From positions 14,780 through 78,779 of the forward strand of contig KB306105.1 of the NCBI GenBank assembly GCA_000328365.1: 64,000 nt of DNA, read 5' to 3'. Each line of letters starts with the position of its first letter. Position 1 is the first letter of the stretch. Positions 1-13,900 of this stretch are shown in pieces. The DNA is from Capitella teleta. Lineage: Eukaryota > Annelida > Polychaeta > Capitellidae. The notes below the pieces were generated by a model. That model did not search any database and had not been told where the DNA came from. It saw nothing but the letters and a program-made list of their open reading frames with translations. Position numbers and translations under genes: made by a program.

Positions 1-3000
1 TTGCATTTGGGCACAGTGGGCGCTGCATTGAAGGGATTTCAAGGTCTCCACCAAAATGGCAAATTGGCAGTCGAGAATTGGGAGTGGGGAATGTAAGAAA
101 CGATTATACAATCCAGCCTGCTTGTAGGCGTTGATGGTTTGAATCCTAACCATGCCAGTTGTTTTGAATGAGGCATTTTCTGAAGGAAAAAAAGTATATT
201 ATTATGTCTAGTTTCAAAACCATATAACTAGTTTACGAATGAAAGCAAATGCTCGATTATATAGAGCAGATGTGACTACTAACAATTATGCTATCGATAT
301 TTAATAGTTGCTAAAAAACAGTCATTCATTATATTAATTTGTATATTTAATGTAATTATATATTGTTATAATGACATTAGAAAGAAGACTCCAATTTTAA
401 ATGAGACTCTGAACAAAAATGGTTTCCTTACTCTCTCATGAAGAAATTCAGTTGAATTAAATATGGATGCACACGTCACTCTTCCGATTAGTGCTTTATC
501 TGATTGCTAAATCTAGCATTGCCAGGAATTCAGTTGGATATGCTCTAAATAAATGAGTGTAATTAAAGCATACAGTTTTATCTAGTGAGTTGTGCCCACA
601 AAAATAACAATAAATGTTCACCTGATACTATACTATTTTACCAATTGGTAAAAGCCATAAAAATTATCCATTCGATTGTAGAGTTCAGTATTAACATGGA
701 TCTTTTTGCAACTTCGAAGCAGGCAGAGGAAGGAGCATCCGGTATAAAACCGTATAACCCGTTATCAGTGTTTTTGCCGATAGCATGATATTATTGTCAA
801 TGGAGTCCAGAACCATCCATGGGGGATAATCTATCATGGACAGACACTCACGTCAGAGTCAAATAGCCAATGCTCATTCAATTGTAGCATTCGTGAATGC
901 CGATTTAAATTGCACATTCTTATTACAAAAATTATCAGAACAAGATCATAAATAATAAATGTCTATGTTGAATATAATAATATACTATGCATCAATTACA
1001 TAATGCTGGTTGTTTGAGTGCAGAATACATAATTTGTACACCAATTGATCGATGCAGAAGAGATGAATACGTTGATAACTGGTAAGGCCTTTCATAATCA
1101 GAATAAATCAGAATATCACATGGTTCAAATATCGACCAGGTATTTATCCCAATGAGAAGCTTTATACTACTTAGTACGATCACAGTTTTCTCTTCCACAT
1201 TTGCAGCTTCAAATAATATTATTACCATTATTATTAGGCTATAAGTTTGATGCGTATCAGCAGATTATTTGACCAACATTACTTTCTCGTCGGATACTTT
1301 GAATAGGCCATGGAGCATAAAATATACCTGGGTTCGCCTAACATTAACAACCGAAATATTACGACAGCTCTCTGCTGCTTATATCGCTTTCATATCATGT
1401 CCTGCGGATTATTGCCCATATTTGACCTAGTGTGTTCCGTCAACGGCGTCTCAGAGGGAGAAAAATTATTCCAGCGATAAAAAAACCATAACCCAAATGA
1501 AATGCAATTCACCGGAGAGTCTTTCCAGTCAATCGTGTTAGTGATGAGATTGACGACGAATCTATGACATGGAACCATGAATACCCTGGTGAATTGATTG
1601 AAGCATTGTTCATAGCCAGCAATATCTCCCTTTGGTTGTCCCTCCTCGGCGTGAGCCATTGGCCCCCGGGTCAGCGGTCAAGCACGGATATCTGCTTTGG
1701 AGGTCATAATGAAATCAGGTAAAGAAATATACGGAGTGCTGTATCTCAACACACAATAACTTTGTATTCATATAACAAACGCTGAACCCCAACCTAGTTC
1801 ACCGACTGTGCACGTGTTTAATCTATTGAGGTTATGACGCGGGTGGAACGTGAAGAATGTGCATATGGAAAGTTTTCGGTTAATATTGAATGGGTTCGGG
1901 CAGCTATTCGTGTACAGTGCAGCGCATGAGCTACTATAGTATTGTGCCGATATTAGCTGATATCAGAACGATTTCATCAAGGTCATAAATGCTTGAGATT
2001 CTGATTAAAGGGATCAACAGTACCATTATTCAAATCATAAATGTGAATCACATTGCAATGGCTACCGCTGTGTTTCATAGAGCATTGAATGCTGGTGATA
2101 ATTATGAGCAGCTATTCAAACATAATGTAGCGATATTTTATATAATATATGAACGACCTGAATATCAGTAGAAAGAACAAACGCGTGCATCTGAACAGGT
2201 AATTGAGCACGAAACCAGTTATCTTTTCGAGGATTTTTCGAGGAAGTTGTTGGTTGTCTCCTAATGAAGTTGACATCTCTTCTTCTTTTATTAGCTCAAA
2301 AGCACGAAATTCCTGGCATTAAATTTTCCTTTGCGTGGATAAAGAAGACTCGTAAACCATTTTGATTATAATTGAATTATTCGAGTATATTTTTTGATAT
2401 AAAAAGTATACGTGCCTGAGAGGCGGTGTATCTAAATACGATTTATGGTAGGTTATACCACTTAAATTTTGAGTGCATATACCATGCATAACGAACGTGA
2501 ATAAATGAACAATTTGCAAAATGACTCTTGCAAACGGTTAAAATCATAATCATGTATATATTGATTAGCGGTTTTCATTATTCATACTACTGCGCGTTGT
2601 AGTTTGGCAGTCGGATTTGTGCGTAGAAATAGGGAAGATTAGACACTAAACAGATGGGTTCTTTGTTTGCATTACAATGCTTCAATTTTAAATTTACGAT
2701 AAAAGAGCATTTGATTTTCAATGGCACCTTAGTTTACAGAGGAAATTTTGCATGTAAAACTGACTCTGCACTTCTTCCAAGGAGAAATATCAACCTTTTA
2801 GACATCCAGCCGCCTTGTAAATCGACAGTAGGAGGCTCAATTGCTAAAGTCGTGACCCCAGTAATTGTTGGACAATTGGGTCACTGAGGTACTGGCTGTA
2901 AATGCACAAAATGACCGTTAATTAACATGAAAGAGGTCCAAGAATATTGCTCTCGAACACTGTCATGTAATGGCGAAATATTGGATATAATCATTATACT

Positions 3001-3429
3001 GACTAGGTTACAAGGGTTTGCTATTACGCAATCCAGTGGGTGTTCGTTTGTTATTGCTTATTGAATCCCAATGTCGTGAAAATGGGCTTACATGTATTCG
3101 ATGATATTATCAATCGGGCGCGGGAAAGGATGGAGTATAGAGGCAGTGATGGAATGCAATAATAATAAATAATTCATACCAATAGCATCCAATGTCATTT
3201 TAACGACTGTTCATCAACATTAAATGTCAAAACATAATCAGGTCCATCTAGTATTGTTGTAAATACATTACAAAGTAGCCAACACGATGATCGCCGTGTG
3301 TTAAGTGGCCCTGCAAACCTACATTGAGACTTGATTAAATTCTAACGAAATATAACAGTAGTGCATAACACAAATGTCAATATGTGTACATTATGTAACA
3401 AATGTATTTGCCAAAAGATTCGTAATAAC

Positions 3430-3475
3430 GAGCTTTAACGGTAAATGAGCTTTAACGGTCAATGAACTTTAACGG
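3430..3475. repeat. 17-base tandem repeat, three copies
   Basis: The unit is close to gagctttaacggtaaat. Copies begin at 3430, 3447 and 3464 with a period of exactly 17. The first two are identical over the core gagctttaacgg and the third has one change. Confidence 0.85.
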
Positions 3476-3892
3476 AAATTATTTTGGATCAAATCAAACA
3501 TCGAATAATTATACGGAAAATCATAATTGGTCAAGCATCGTATGACCTTTGTATGTCAGAGTTAATTATCAGAAACATTCACATAGTAGTCATTGATTTT
3601 GGATGAATTCAATGTGGTTTAATGATGTCAGGCAAATGATTCAGCCACCAAAATTACAAGGTCATTGAGCGGTCACGCAAGTATTGCTGACTGAAAGATA
3701 TGCACACACACCGGAAATCAAACACTGGCCTTGAAATACTAATTGGTTCATGATATGTCAAGCATGTCAATTCAATTTGGAATGTCACAAGAAACCGTAA
3801 TGAAGAATGAGTTTGCCTGAGGGCGTTGAACTACGTCAAGCTTTGATCAAAAATGAAATCATGAATTGTCAACTGCTTTAACTTTCATAACA

Positions 3893-3919
3893 GTAACTTT
3901 GTTAAATTAACAAAGTTAC
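3893..3919. repeat. Perfect 13-base inverted repeat
   Basis: The left arm gtaactttgttaa and its exact reverse complement are separated by a single a. This is a strong hairpin or palindrome in AT-rich DNA. It may be a transposon footprint, a regulatory palindrome or chance. Confidence 0.85.
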
Positions 3920-4208
3920 CACACCACACCAAAGTTTGGCATTCAAAACGTATACTTTGCTATGACATCAGTAAAAATATTTTGGCACCAATTGTGCCTT
4001 CCACGTGAATCTATTACCACTCGCTTAGTATTTGTCAATGTCAAAAGGTTGTTCTTGCATGAAGATTGAATATATTTTCTAAGAGCTAAATACAATTTAA
4101 TAAAATATTGATGGCTTACGTGAAAGGTAGTAACCCTAATCACTACACCATATGGGATTCCTTATAGTTGGACATTAAATATTGCGACATAATCGTGCTT
4201 CAAACCTG

Positions 4209-4244
<36 letters not shown>
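4209..4244. repeat. Poly(A) tract, 36 bases
   Basis: An uninterrupted run of A. It could be the tail of a retroposed copy, but no clear retroposon body or target duplication was seen next to it. Confidence 0.9.
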
Positions 4245-4246
<2 letters not shown>

Positions 4247-6100
4247 TCATGTAACACGTTTATGTTCTCCACAACTTAGACACATACTGATTGTCTTGGC
4301 AGTTAGCAATAAATACAGCAATAAGTGCACATGGCAGCTGTACTGGCTGGTTTTGAGATGAGAGGACACTGAGTCACAGAAATACCTGCATAAAGATGCA
4401 TGAAGTATGAATAGATGCACTCTTACAAATGACGTGAAGCTCAGTTGGCTGCGTTGCTTGACTAGCTCCTACTGGTAACTTGCAAGTACAGTTGTAAAAG
4501 CATCTGTCATCACCAAAAAATGGCATTCATATAAGCTTATAACCTCTTGCCTAGTGTTGAGCAAATGTTGTTCTTCCACTCCATTACCATTGTGACCAAT
4601 CAAGCAGCCGTAATTTTGTAAAACGTAAAGGTGTGTGGATTAAAGTACATTGGTAGTCAGCAAGGTAGCGTGGATTATTGAAATAATCGGACATCAAATA
4701 TTGGATTGTATTGACATGATTTTGCTTTTTATTAGTAAAAACAGTTTCATTTAACAAGTTCATGTCTTTAGCATCTTAGACACAAATGCAACACTAACTG
4801 ATTATATCAGCACCTCTATATACAGTATGGGGAAATGTTCAGTAATCGTTTTTTTTTTTTTTTTTTTTTTTCTAGTTTGCTTGTCTCGTATTGGAATAAA
4901 AACGCTCCACGACTTGGCGTCGTCATTTGATTACGCCAAAAGTATATATTCAATGCATGTTGAGTTCATTTGACAATTATAACACAAATGTCATTATTTT
5001 GTCACGGCAAATAATTTCTTATTTAATCTTTTGTTGTGAACATTTTACCGGGATTTTTTTTCCTTTGTTGCCAATCATCCATTGTCAAAGGGTTGGCCCA
5101 AGGGCTTTTTCCAGTCGCCATGCAAGCGTAAACCTTCCACACTGTCACTAACTGACTTTGATTTTGCTATCAACCGAAATCAGCAAAGAGTCCTCCATCT
5201 CAAGCCCCAGAGGGGAGAGAAGACACAGCGTTGCGACATTGACTCATCATATTTATAATGAATTCTGCATGTACACACCACTGGGTTTTACTAATAGCAT
5301 ATACCCCTGGTTATATATACCATAAAAATATCGTAGCACCACAAACGAAATGTTTAATGCTTTCGATCAGACCAGATTTATTTTAGAAATCATGGATGTG
5401 CATTTCGTTTGGCAGGTGGCGGACGGTCAGTCGAGATGAAGCTCGCAGTTATCACCCCAAATTGACCTTTCTGTCATTACTGCTAAAATGAAGTTCCACA
5501 CGCCTCTTTGTGGGATGTCCGGCAAGAGTTGGCTGACTAGATCTCCTTTGGCACCATCACATGTAATGTCTTTTTTATTACTTAGGACTGAATTTTAGAC
5601 GGTGAAAACCAGCAATAGAACATCGCTAGCGGATGTATTGGTCAGTAAAAGCTCAACTCCAGGGATCCATCGAGGCCTTTCTTCATTGATCCCCGCTTAC
5701 CGGATGATCCATTGACCGCTGGTCATCGTACTTTCGTCTCACGTCTCCTGGTCAGACATCAGGTGGTCAACGCGTGTTTTATGAGTGGGCGGCTAATCTG
5801 ACCTTTGCAATTGCTGCCTATCGAAGGACACCCGTTGGGTGTTCTACAAGCATGTTATTGGTTTCACGAATCTATAAGATGGAATTTTCTGTATAAGCAT
5901 TATTCTTAATAATAGCACAAAAGGTCACTGCCCTTCATAAGAAATTACACATAGAGTGTGCCGCATACCACCATTTTAAACAAAACTGCAATCAATTATA
6001 ACTGCTTGCACCTATGACCAATAAATATATTTATAGCCGGTACCAATGTATTTGGTACCGGCTAAGTATACTCAAAAATACCAAAGGTCCAACCATAACA

Positions 6101-6106
6101 TTTATT
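6101..6106 (-). promoter_or_regulatory. Poly(A) signal of the glutamate receptor gene
   Basis: AATAAA on the minus strand (tttatt on plus), about 60 bases after the receptor stop codon at 6165-6167. The position fits a short 3' UTR. Confidence 0.45.
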
Positions 6107-6164
6107 ACTTTTCTTCCATATCACACTACTCACAGCAGATAGCATTAACAGCAAAAATAAAAAC

Positions 6165-7914
6165 TCAGAATATATTTGTATGTTTTGAGCCAGGATTTGT
6201 CGTTGAATTCGACGCAAACGCTTCTTCAAAGTGCACACTAGGGGAAGCATCGTGAAGGAGCTTGCCATGAGCTTGTAAATGACCATCCCCAGAATCGTGA
6301 TTCTCTGCAATATCCTAAAGCAAGAGATAAATATTCAGGATTGCATATAAGTTACTGTGGTATGTGGAAATTATACATAATAATGTATAACCTACCCTCT
6401 TTTTGGCCTTGATCCGCTTTCTTCGTGTTCTATAGTAATAGTCCATTACCCCGGCAGCGAGAGATACCGCGATACCCACAGCCAGAATCACAAACACACC
6501 TCCTACTTTGTGAATTGTCAAACTCCTCGTTTTGTTAGGTACCGGTTTATTCACGGGTGGACATTTGGTTTCATCCCACCATCTGCAATATAAAACATAA
6601 AATATAGTGCTTTTAATATATTTTAATGAGTAACAACTCACTTTTCCTCCAATTGGGCAATGCGACCAAGTTCGCCGAGCTTGAGGATAGCCATGCTGAG
6701 GTCATCTCGATAGCGAGCACCCCTGGGTACAGCAATGCCATAGCTTCGTGCATCAAATGGTTTGCCTACCTCCAACACATTACAGTCAGTGAATACTTTG
6801 TGTTGGATCACGGGAGCGTCAAACAGGAATGCGTAGTTTTTGTCAGCGTCGACCTTGGCAAACCCTTGCGCTGCATTCTTTGCCATACCACCCGACCTGA
6901 GCGTCGACATGATCTGCCACATTTGCTGGAACTGGTGCAGCTTGCTATTTTCGAAGAAATTAGCCACTTCCGAGTGAGTCACTGTTCCATAGCTGACTTC
7001 ACTCTGATCAAGCAGATCGGTGACTGATTTGATGTTGGAGTGGAATTTTGAAACGGTGAGGAACGCTGCTAAATTGGCAGTGTACGAAGAAATGATAATC
7101 AAACTGAAGAACCACAACGAGGCTGCTAAGAGTCTTCCAGATATTGTTCTTGGAATAACATCAGTTCCGCTGACTACCATAGAAGCAAACGTGAACCATG
7201 TGCTCTCAATGGCGTCAAATCGCACACTAGGATCATCAGCTGGAGCCACTTTGTCCATCATACAGAATGTAAGGCTCACCAGTACTAAGACCCCAGCTAA
7301 AAGCAGCCACACTGTAGGCGATAGTGGATCGAGAAATTGGAAAAATGAGTCCTCAGTTTCAGGTTTTTTCATGACCATGCTAATGCCAAATGTTTTGTAT
7401 GGCTTTGAAAAGTCAATAACTGTTTCTCTTTCGGAGTTGATCGTCAATGGTGCTACCGCCATCGAGGCCTCCTGTAAATAAACAAATTACCCAATGTGGT
7501 TAATGAATCAGTTCAGCCTTACAGCATTCAGGATTTCCCCAATAACGCCAGACCACGTGCCGTCTGGCTTTTTGTCTCCATATTCACCATCTGGCACAAC
7601 GTATACTTCATACTCGAAGCCGAGCATTTCAGCTATCTCCTTCAATAGATCCATGCAGAATCCTTCGTATTTATCGTTACCTTGCAGGTATCGATAATTC
7701 TCTTTCATCCTCGCAAAAGGCTCTTCCTGTGATAAGTTTTTGTTATAAATTACAACTTTTTTACCTTTATATAACAACTCACAAGAATGGTCACCACTTT
7801 CACGATATCTTTACCAAGGGGATATTCCATGGAATTAATTCTCACTTGTTGGGTTGTGCCATTGATGAGCAATCTTTGATTTTCATCTGCGATGGATGAG
7901 TTCCATAGTCCAAT
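6165..7914 (-). CDS. Glutamate receptor exons 8-12: ligand-binding domain, pore and tail
   Basis: Exon 8 starts IGLWNSS and ends VTIL. Exon 9 has the S1 lobe (NDKYEGFC keeps the Tyr that lies over the ligand). Exon 10 (830 bases) has PLTINSER, M1, the pore loop, M3 and S2. Exon 11 has WWDETKC and M4. Exon 12 encodes a hydrophilic tail ending HTNIF. Pore loop: FASMVVSGTD aligns with FMQQGCD of AMPA receptors, placing Val at the Q/R editing site. S2: VTHSEVANFF aligns with the kainate segment that contains Ala-Thr, so Thr becomes Val. FLFDAP replaces the Glu that binds the agonist amino group with Asp. Confidence 0.93.
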
Positions 7915-10900
7915 CTACTGCACATAAAAAGCTAGGATTAGTTGCTGGATTTGATCAAAAAAGTCATATCAGTTCTGCAAATTATGACGATACACAGTGT
8001 GTCACTGCCAAGCGCTAAATCTCCTCATTAGGGCTAGGTGCCCCAGGGGCATGAGGGACTCAGTAGAGCAACGCTCCTGCCCCAACATGAGAAGCATCTT
8101 AGGCCGGATTATGGTCGGACAAACGAGCGCTTGAAGGCCGCAACCCGGGGCTCTTCTCTAATTGATTTCGTCAGAGCAGCTTTGCCCGGAGGCTTCCACC
8201 TGGCTACAAAGGGAGCGTGTCGTCTGAATTGGCTTTCTCTGCAAAAGGGCTGTCGATGATTGCCAAAGGAGAAGATCGAAAGATACCGATGGGTGCTGAC
8301 GATTACAGGAGAGTAGCCTCCCGGGACCTTATGGGTGCAGGCAACAGGGGCATTTGGGAATGATGGCATATTGTGTGTGGCGTCCCATCGGATCATTTGA
8401 CGACGAGGAGTGTTCAATGAACCTCATCGATGACGCACGGCCTGTCAGCCGCTTGGGGGCGCTTCATCATGAGCAAAGCATGTCGGGAAGGGTTGTACCA
8501 ACGCACAACCCTGTCCCATCGCGGGGAAACAGCAATTACTCCCAGTGTGGGGTTTTATGTTGGCCCTATGAGACTTATGACATGCGGGAACATGGCTCAG
8601 AGACAACAATGGTCTCGACCACACGCCGCAGACGCACAATGACCTGACCTCAATTAATTCGAAATAGGGTCAGGTCAGGCCCCCTGAGTTTGGCAGGGAA
8701 ATTTGCGATGGTCGGCGAACTATGAGGTGAGACATGAAATGAATCTGATCACGCCTGTCTATTTATGAGGCGTTGCCTCTCAGGGCGAATGAACATGTTG
8801 CGACGCTTGTTTGCGGGACAAACATTCAGGAAGTGCTCAGGGAGTTTGTGAGGCACAAGCAATGCAATCATCACCTTCTGCATGCCAGTCTGGCTGAGGC
8901 TGAGGACGTCGACCACGTAGCCTTTGCGGGAGCCATCCCTGCGGAACGCCAAATTGCCAGTTGCACCTGTGTCGGACACCTGCAATAGATTGATTGGTTC
9001 AATACAGAAATGCTGACTCACTACGATGACCAAAATGACTAGCTAAACATTTCTATTGACAGCTGCCGCATCTGTGGCAATCGGGTAAGCGATTTCGGAG
9101 CGAGTGATTGAGTAAGGGGAGAGGTCGGTGCGCTCGATCAAAACTCTGCTCTGGATAAGTTTTTTAATAAACATGACAAAGACGAGGCGACGGACGGATC
9201 TTCGCTGACTAAGATGGACGACCTGCTTCTCTGTTTTGCAGGCCATTCCTAGACTGACGAGGGATAGATAGATGTGAGCTGCCTCTGACAGCTGCCCCAA
9301 ATACCGCATGAGAAAGTGAGAGTCAATAGCAAAGGAAAAAAATGCAATAGTGATGAATGGTGGTATGCAGGGCAGGTTTCGGTTATTCAATCATACATAC
9401 GACCAATGGAAAGCCAACAAAGAAATGAGTTCTTGATTTAGTCTTCCGAGTAAGGCTCTTCCATCATCACAATTCGTAAGATGAATTGGGTTATGCGCTT
9501 TGTCGACAATGATTCAGTGACCGTTCCATCGATGGCTTTGCTTAGTTCAAACTTGACCCACAAACAACACTTTTTGCTACAAATATGTTTGATTACATTT
9601 AGCCACCCCCCCCTCAAAAAAATATATAAATAAATAAAAATAAATAAACTAAATTTAGCTATTTATAAATGTTCCAAATATTTCAAATCATATTAAGATA
9701 CGTTTTAATTGTGCGTATATTGCTTAAAATTATGGTCATAATTTCATTCTGCATCGCTATGTTTATTTGGAATTAATCTCTTAACAATTAAGATAATGGC
9801 ACCCAACCAGTTTACAATAATTAATAATTTGATATGAAATCATGGGTTGGACTAAAATTTACTGACCCCCAATTCGTCATTATGTTATGTTATGTTATTC
9901 CTTCATATTTCCCATTATCCATGAATGCGCAATTCTATTATAAAGGCGGCCCTGCTCATATTCACCCATCATATTCTCCCATAAGGCGACATTACTCTGT
10001 GTATGAACCATTTTGGCAATATTTCCAATTTCAATTTGCTGGGATAAATGGCCATTTCGACAATCATCAGAGTCCCTGAGTGTCACAGACAGTGCCTACG
10101 TGCAGGGATAAAAATTCAATATCATTCGTGGTTGTGGTCGTCTGTTTCGGTTCAGTGGGTCTATGTTACTTCCTCAGTCGATAAAATACCGAATCCTTTC
10201 AGAGCAATTGTTTCGATTATAGATGTTTTTAGGCTCCATATGCAAACAGATATGAGCGAAGCAGCAAAGATGAGTAAATAATGATGACGACGCACGCCTT
10301 CGCCTCACAGCAACTCTGTTGAACTTCACCCAAACATGTATGGTTGTGGTGCAAATAATCTTTGTCTTTTGGTTTATTTCGTCGATATCATGGGATTTTG
10401 TATTAGTTCTCTTGTGTGTTACTTTTATGCATTATGTTTTTCTATTTTATTATATAAATAAAGTACAAGCAAAAGCATTTCATTAAAAATAATTCATCTC
10501 CTCTTACTCTTGTCAAATAAATTGGAGACCAAGAACGCTCAATGCGCCGATATAGTGAAATTAGAACACAGGTAGCACCATCAAGCGGGAAGCCGGGTTC
10601 CGCGCTAACACGCTCAAGCTGAAGCCATTGGGTTACATAAGAGATCGTAGAATCGCTTCGCTGTATGCTTTGTGTACTCTTAATAAACAAATATTTGGGA
10701 AGGGAATAGGAATGAGATATCGTCAGTTACATGCTGTTGTATATTTTCAGTCATATTTTTACTCCTGGGATGATCGAACGATGGGCTTAAAACCTTGAAA
10801 AGCGATCGACATATTGAATCAAGAAAACACAGAAGTGCAGTCAATGACCTGTTTTTAGAAGAATTATAGAAACCAGCTTCTATATGTACATGTAATAAGA

Positions 10901-13900
10901 AATATGTAAAATATGAAATGAAAATACATATATACAAAAAGAACATGCACGAGTAGATAATGAACAAGTAAATGGATAAATAATAATCAGCTTAATGACT
11001 TTTCTATTTCTCTTTTGATTTCGATCTTTTAAACGGCAAAAAAAAAAAATTCTTTGGGGAAGCGGGAAAATGAGCACTTCTTGTCCTCTGTGTAGTTGTA
11101 GCATTTCCAAAAAGAACATATGTCAGTTCCCTTCTTAGACATCTTGGTTGCCGTGAACAGCAATTGCAATGCCCACAGTGTCAGACTGAGACTGTACGTG
11201 GGTGAGTGAATCCAAAATAATGAAGCGTTGGATCAAATTCGTATTTTAACCAAGCAATGGAGCCAATAGACAAGGCTAAAATTTTAACAATTAACTATCA
11301 ACACGAGTACATCAACTAAGCTCAAGAGTTTATAACTGACTCCTGCTTGGCTCGCTGACACAGCTTGAAAGCGCCGAGTGTGACGCTGTGTTATCGCTTT
11401 CTTAAAGAAGCGGATCATATCGTCCGTTTTTAAGAACAACACAACTAATAACTAATCAATGAAGGCAGAACAAGATCCATTTTACATTAAAAATCCTTCA
11501 AAACGATTCATCTTCTCTTAATTACGCAGTAAATCAGTATTTTCTGTGTATGATCAAGATCGCTCTTTCCACTGGTCTCCGGCGCTACTGAAAAGAACCA
11601 CCGCCACACACCGATGAAAACTCACCCCTATTTTGATACATTCATTTCACTCGATTTCACATAACGTCACTCGGAATTCCCAAGATGGCTCACAAGGCGA
11701 GGCGAGTGAAAATTAATTCACAGTATTTGCTGAATACATGTACCACCAGTTGACTAAATGTTACTATAAATACCAGCCAATGAGATACCACTTGTCATCG
11801 GTGTGTGCCTGTGTCATTATATAAATGACCAGGGAACCAGCAGAGATTGCTCAGAAATCTCTAAAGCTGACCAAATCAGCCGCTGTGTGGCGCTGCTGGT
11901 CGCTTTTATTCGACACAATAGGACCAATGGCTGGTAGACTTCTTGGTCTCCAAATTCTTTGTTTTTGCTAACAAAGATTGGTGGACAACCAGCAACTAAT
12001 AAATGTTCTTTTGGTTTGCTATCCGTCAAAGGCCACATACTATTGACATTGAAAATGTGAAGCATTGACAGCATAGAGCATCAATACTTGATGAGCAAAT
12101 GATACTTTGTTTAAACTATTTATAAAATGTCCGCCAACTCGTCTTTCAGAATTCAAAGCTACAAATGCATGAACCTTTTTGGTCACCAATGAATCATATG
12201 AGGATAATAATAGAGACCAAAACAGAGCACATTCTCCTTGTACCCATTATGCCTTTTAGCTCTTACCTTTGAAAGGGTCGGGAGTAAAAAGTCGGTCCCA
12301 ACCCAGTAACAATTTCCTGTATTCCGGTGGTGTATCCGCACTCCATTATACAATGCCAACAAGCTGTCATAAATGGTGGCGTATTCGAAGTGGGTGAAGA
12401 AGCCTTTGGCCGGATCATCAAACGACGGAGCGAGTGGTCTTGGCATGTGCAGTGTGGTCAGATTGACGTCTGTGTATGCATACTTCTGAAGATCGGCCTC
12501 GTCTTGGTTCTGTAGTGAAAAATTGGATCAGGTTTTATTTAATCTCTTCTTCTTTAAAAAATAAATAATTATAATACTTAACTTACCAGAGAGGGTAAAA
12601 TCCATGAATATCGACTTGATAACATGCTTAAATGCAGCGCCTGTGGATAGTTACATTAGTATAAAACTAAAACAGAGCGGTTGCTCACCTGAACAAGGAT
12701 TTCAGCTGTGATCGTTCTTGACGTCATGACAATAAGCTTAGTGACCGAGAGACTTCGAACTTTCAGCAGGTATTCCCGTAACGTACTATGACCGACACTA
12801 TGATCAATCTTCCACGATCGGACGTGTAGGTCTGCTATTTGCACCAAACTTTCTATTAGCTGTGTACCTGTAATACATAACATTATGCCAGTTTGTTAGT
12901 TGTAGTCATCATACGTGGTATTATTGTGTATAAACTACCTTCAGTTGTTTCATAAAACACAGCAATTTCTTTCCATTCAAATTTCTTAATCACATCCACT
13001 GATATTCTGTATAGTTCAGATTGCTCAGGAAAGACCGAGATGACATTGTAGGGCTGCATGCAACGCTGCTCGATCTCCGATGTGACGAAATATGGAATGT
13101 TGAATTTCTCACTCCCTATTGCCACTGCTTGCATGAACCTCCCGATTACGGCTGATATGTTGCTAGTACCAATCTCCAAATACGCTAGAGAAGAAGAAAA
13201 TGGTAGTGAATGAGATAATTGGAGATAGCATTACCCATAAAATACAAATGTATACGTGGTTATTGATCTGGTATACACAATGAACAGTGCCTTGATATTG
13301 TCTATGGTGGGCCTCCTAACATCAGGTATCATAATTGATTGAACAGGTACAACCCTTTGAGTTATAAACCGAGGGGTTAAAATTGCTATCAATTAAGGCA
13401 TGGTAGGATAGGCGTAATTATTTTCAACGATTCACCCCTCCTCCTCCCTCCCCAAAACAAACCACCCATGTATACTGCGCGTGGTGTAGTTGTAGTGTCA
13501 CCAATCGATACGATTAACTAAGAGGCAGGCCGTTCTTGCATGTCCTCGGGGTATATCACACATTAAAGAGGCAGTGGACTCTTTTTGTTCCAAGCAAAAG
13601 GACTTAGGAGCGGGAATGGATTACCTTAGTTTGTAAGTCAACAGCAGAGCGTGGGAGTGAACGAGAAGGTGCAATAAGGCATGTATTAAAGTTAATGCTG
13701 TATAATGTAGACAATTGCACATATGGTATGCATGGGTGGACCAATCCGTCCGGGTCTCCTTTTGCATCAAAGGGGACGTGTCCTTTGAGCCTCCAATCTT
13801 GTCATTGCGAACACTGCTGACGTGCTTCAGCGGTGTCCATGAACATGGCGACTTCCCTAACGAATCATCTCGAGGGTTCGAAATGGAAAGGCAGCCGGGA

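Larger units (their letters stand above)
1..6100. other. Gene-less stretch with small repeats
   Basis: No recognisable coding exon. Open frames are short and without family signature. The stretch holds a three-copy 17-base tandem repeat (3430-3475), a 27-base palindrome (3893-3919), a 36-base A run (4209-4244), a T run near 4850-4871, and a diverged pair of related segments at about 4160-4300 and 4680-4800 that share several words in the same order (gacattaaatattg-like, acttcatgtaac-like, cttagacaca). It lies 3' of the glutamate receptor gene and may include distal regulatory DNA, which cannot be told from sequence alone. Confidence 0.5.

Noticed and set aside
1390-1659. Possible HES/Orange-domain fragment (GYEQCFNQFTR)
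   Set aside because: Only about ten residues are suggestive; no basic helix-loop-helix and no consistent exon chain.
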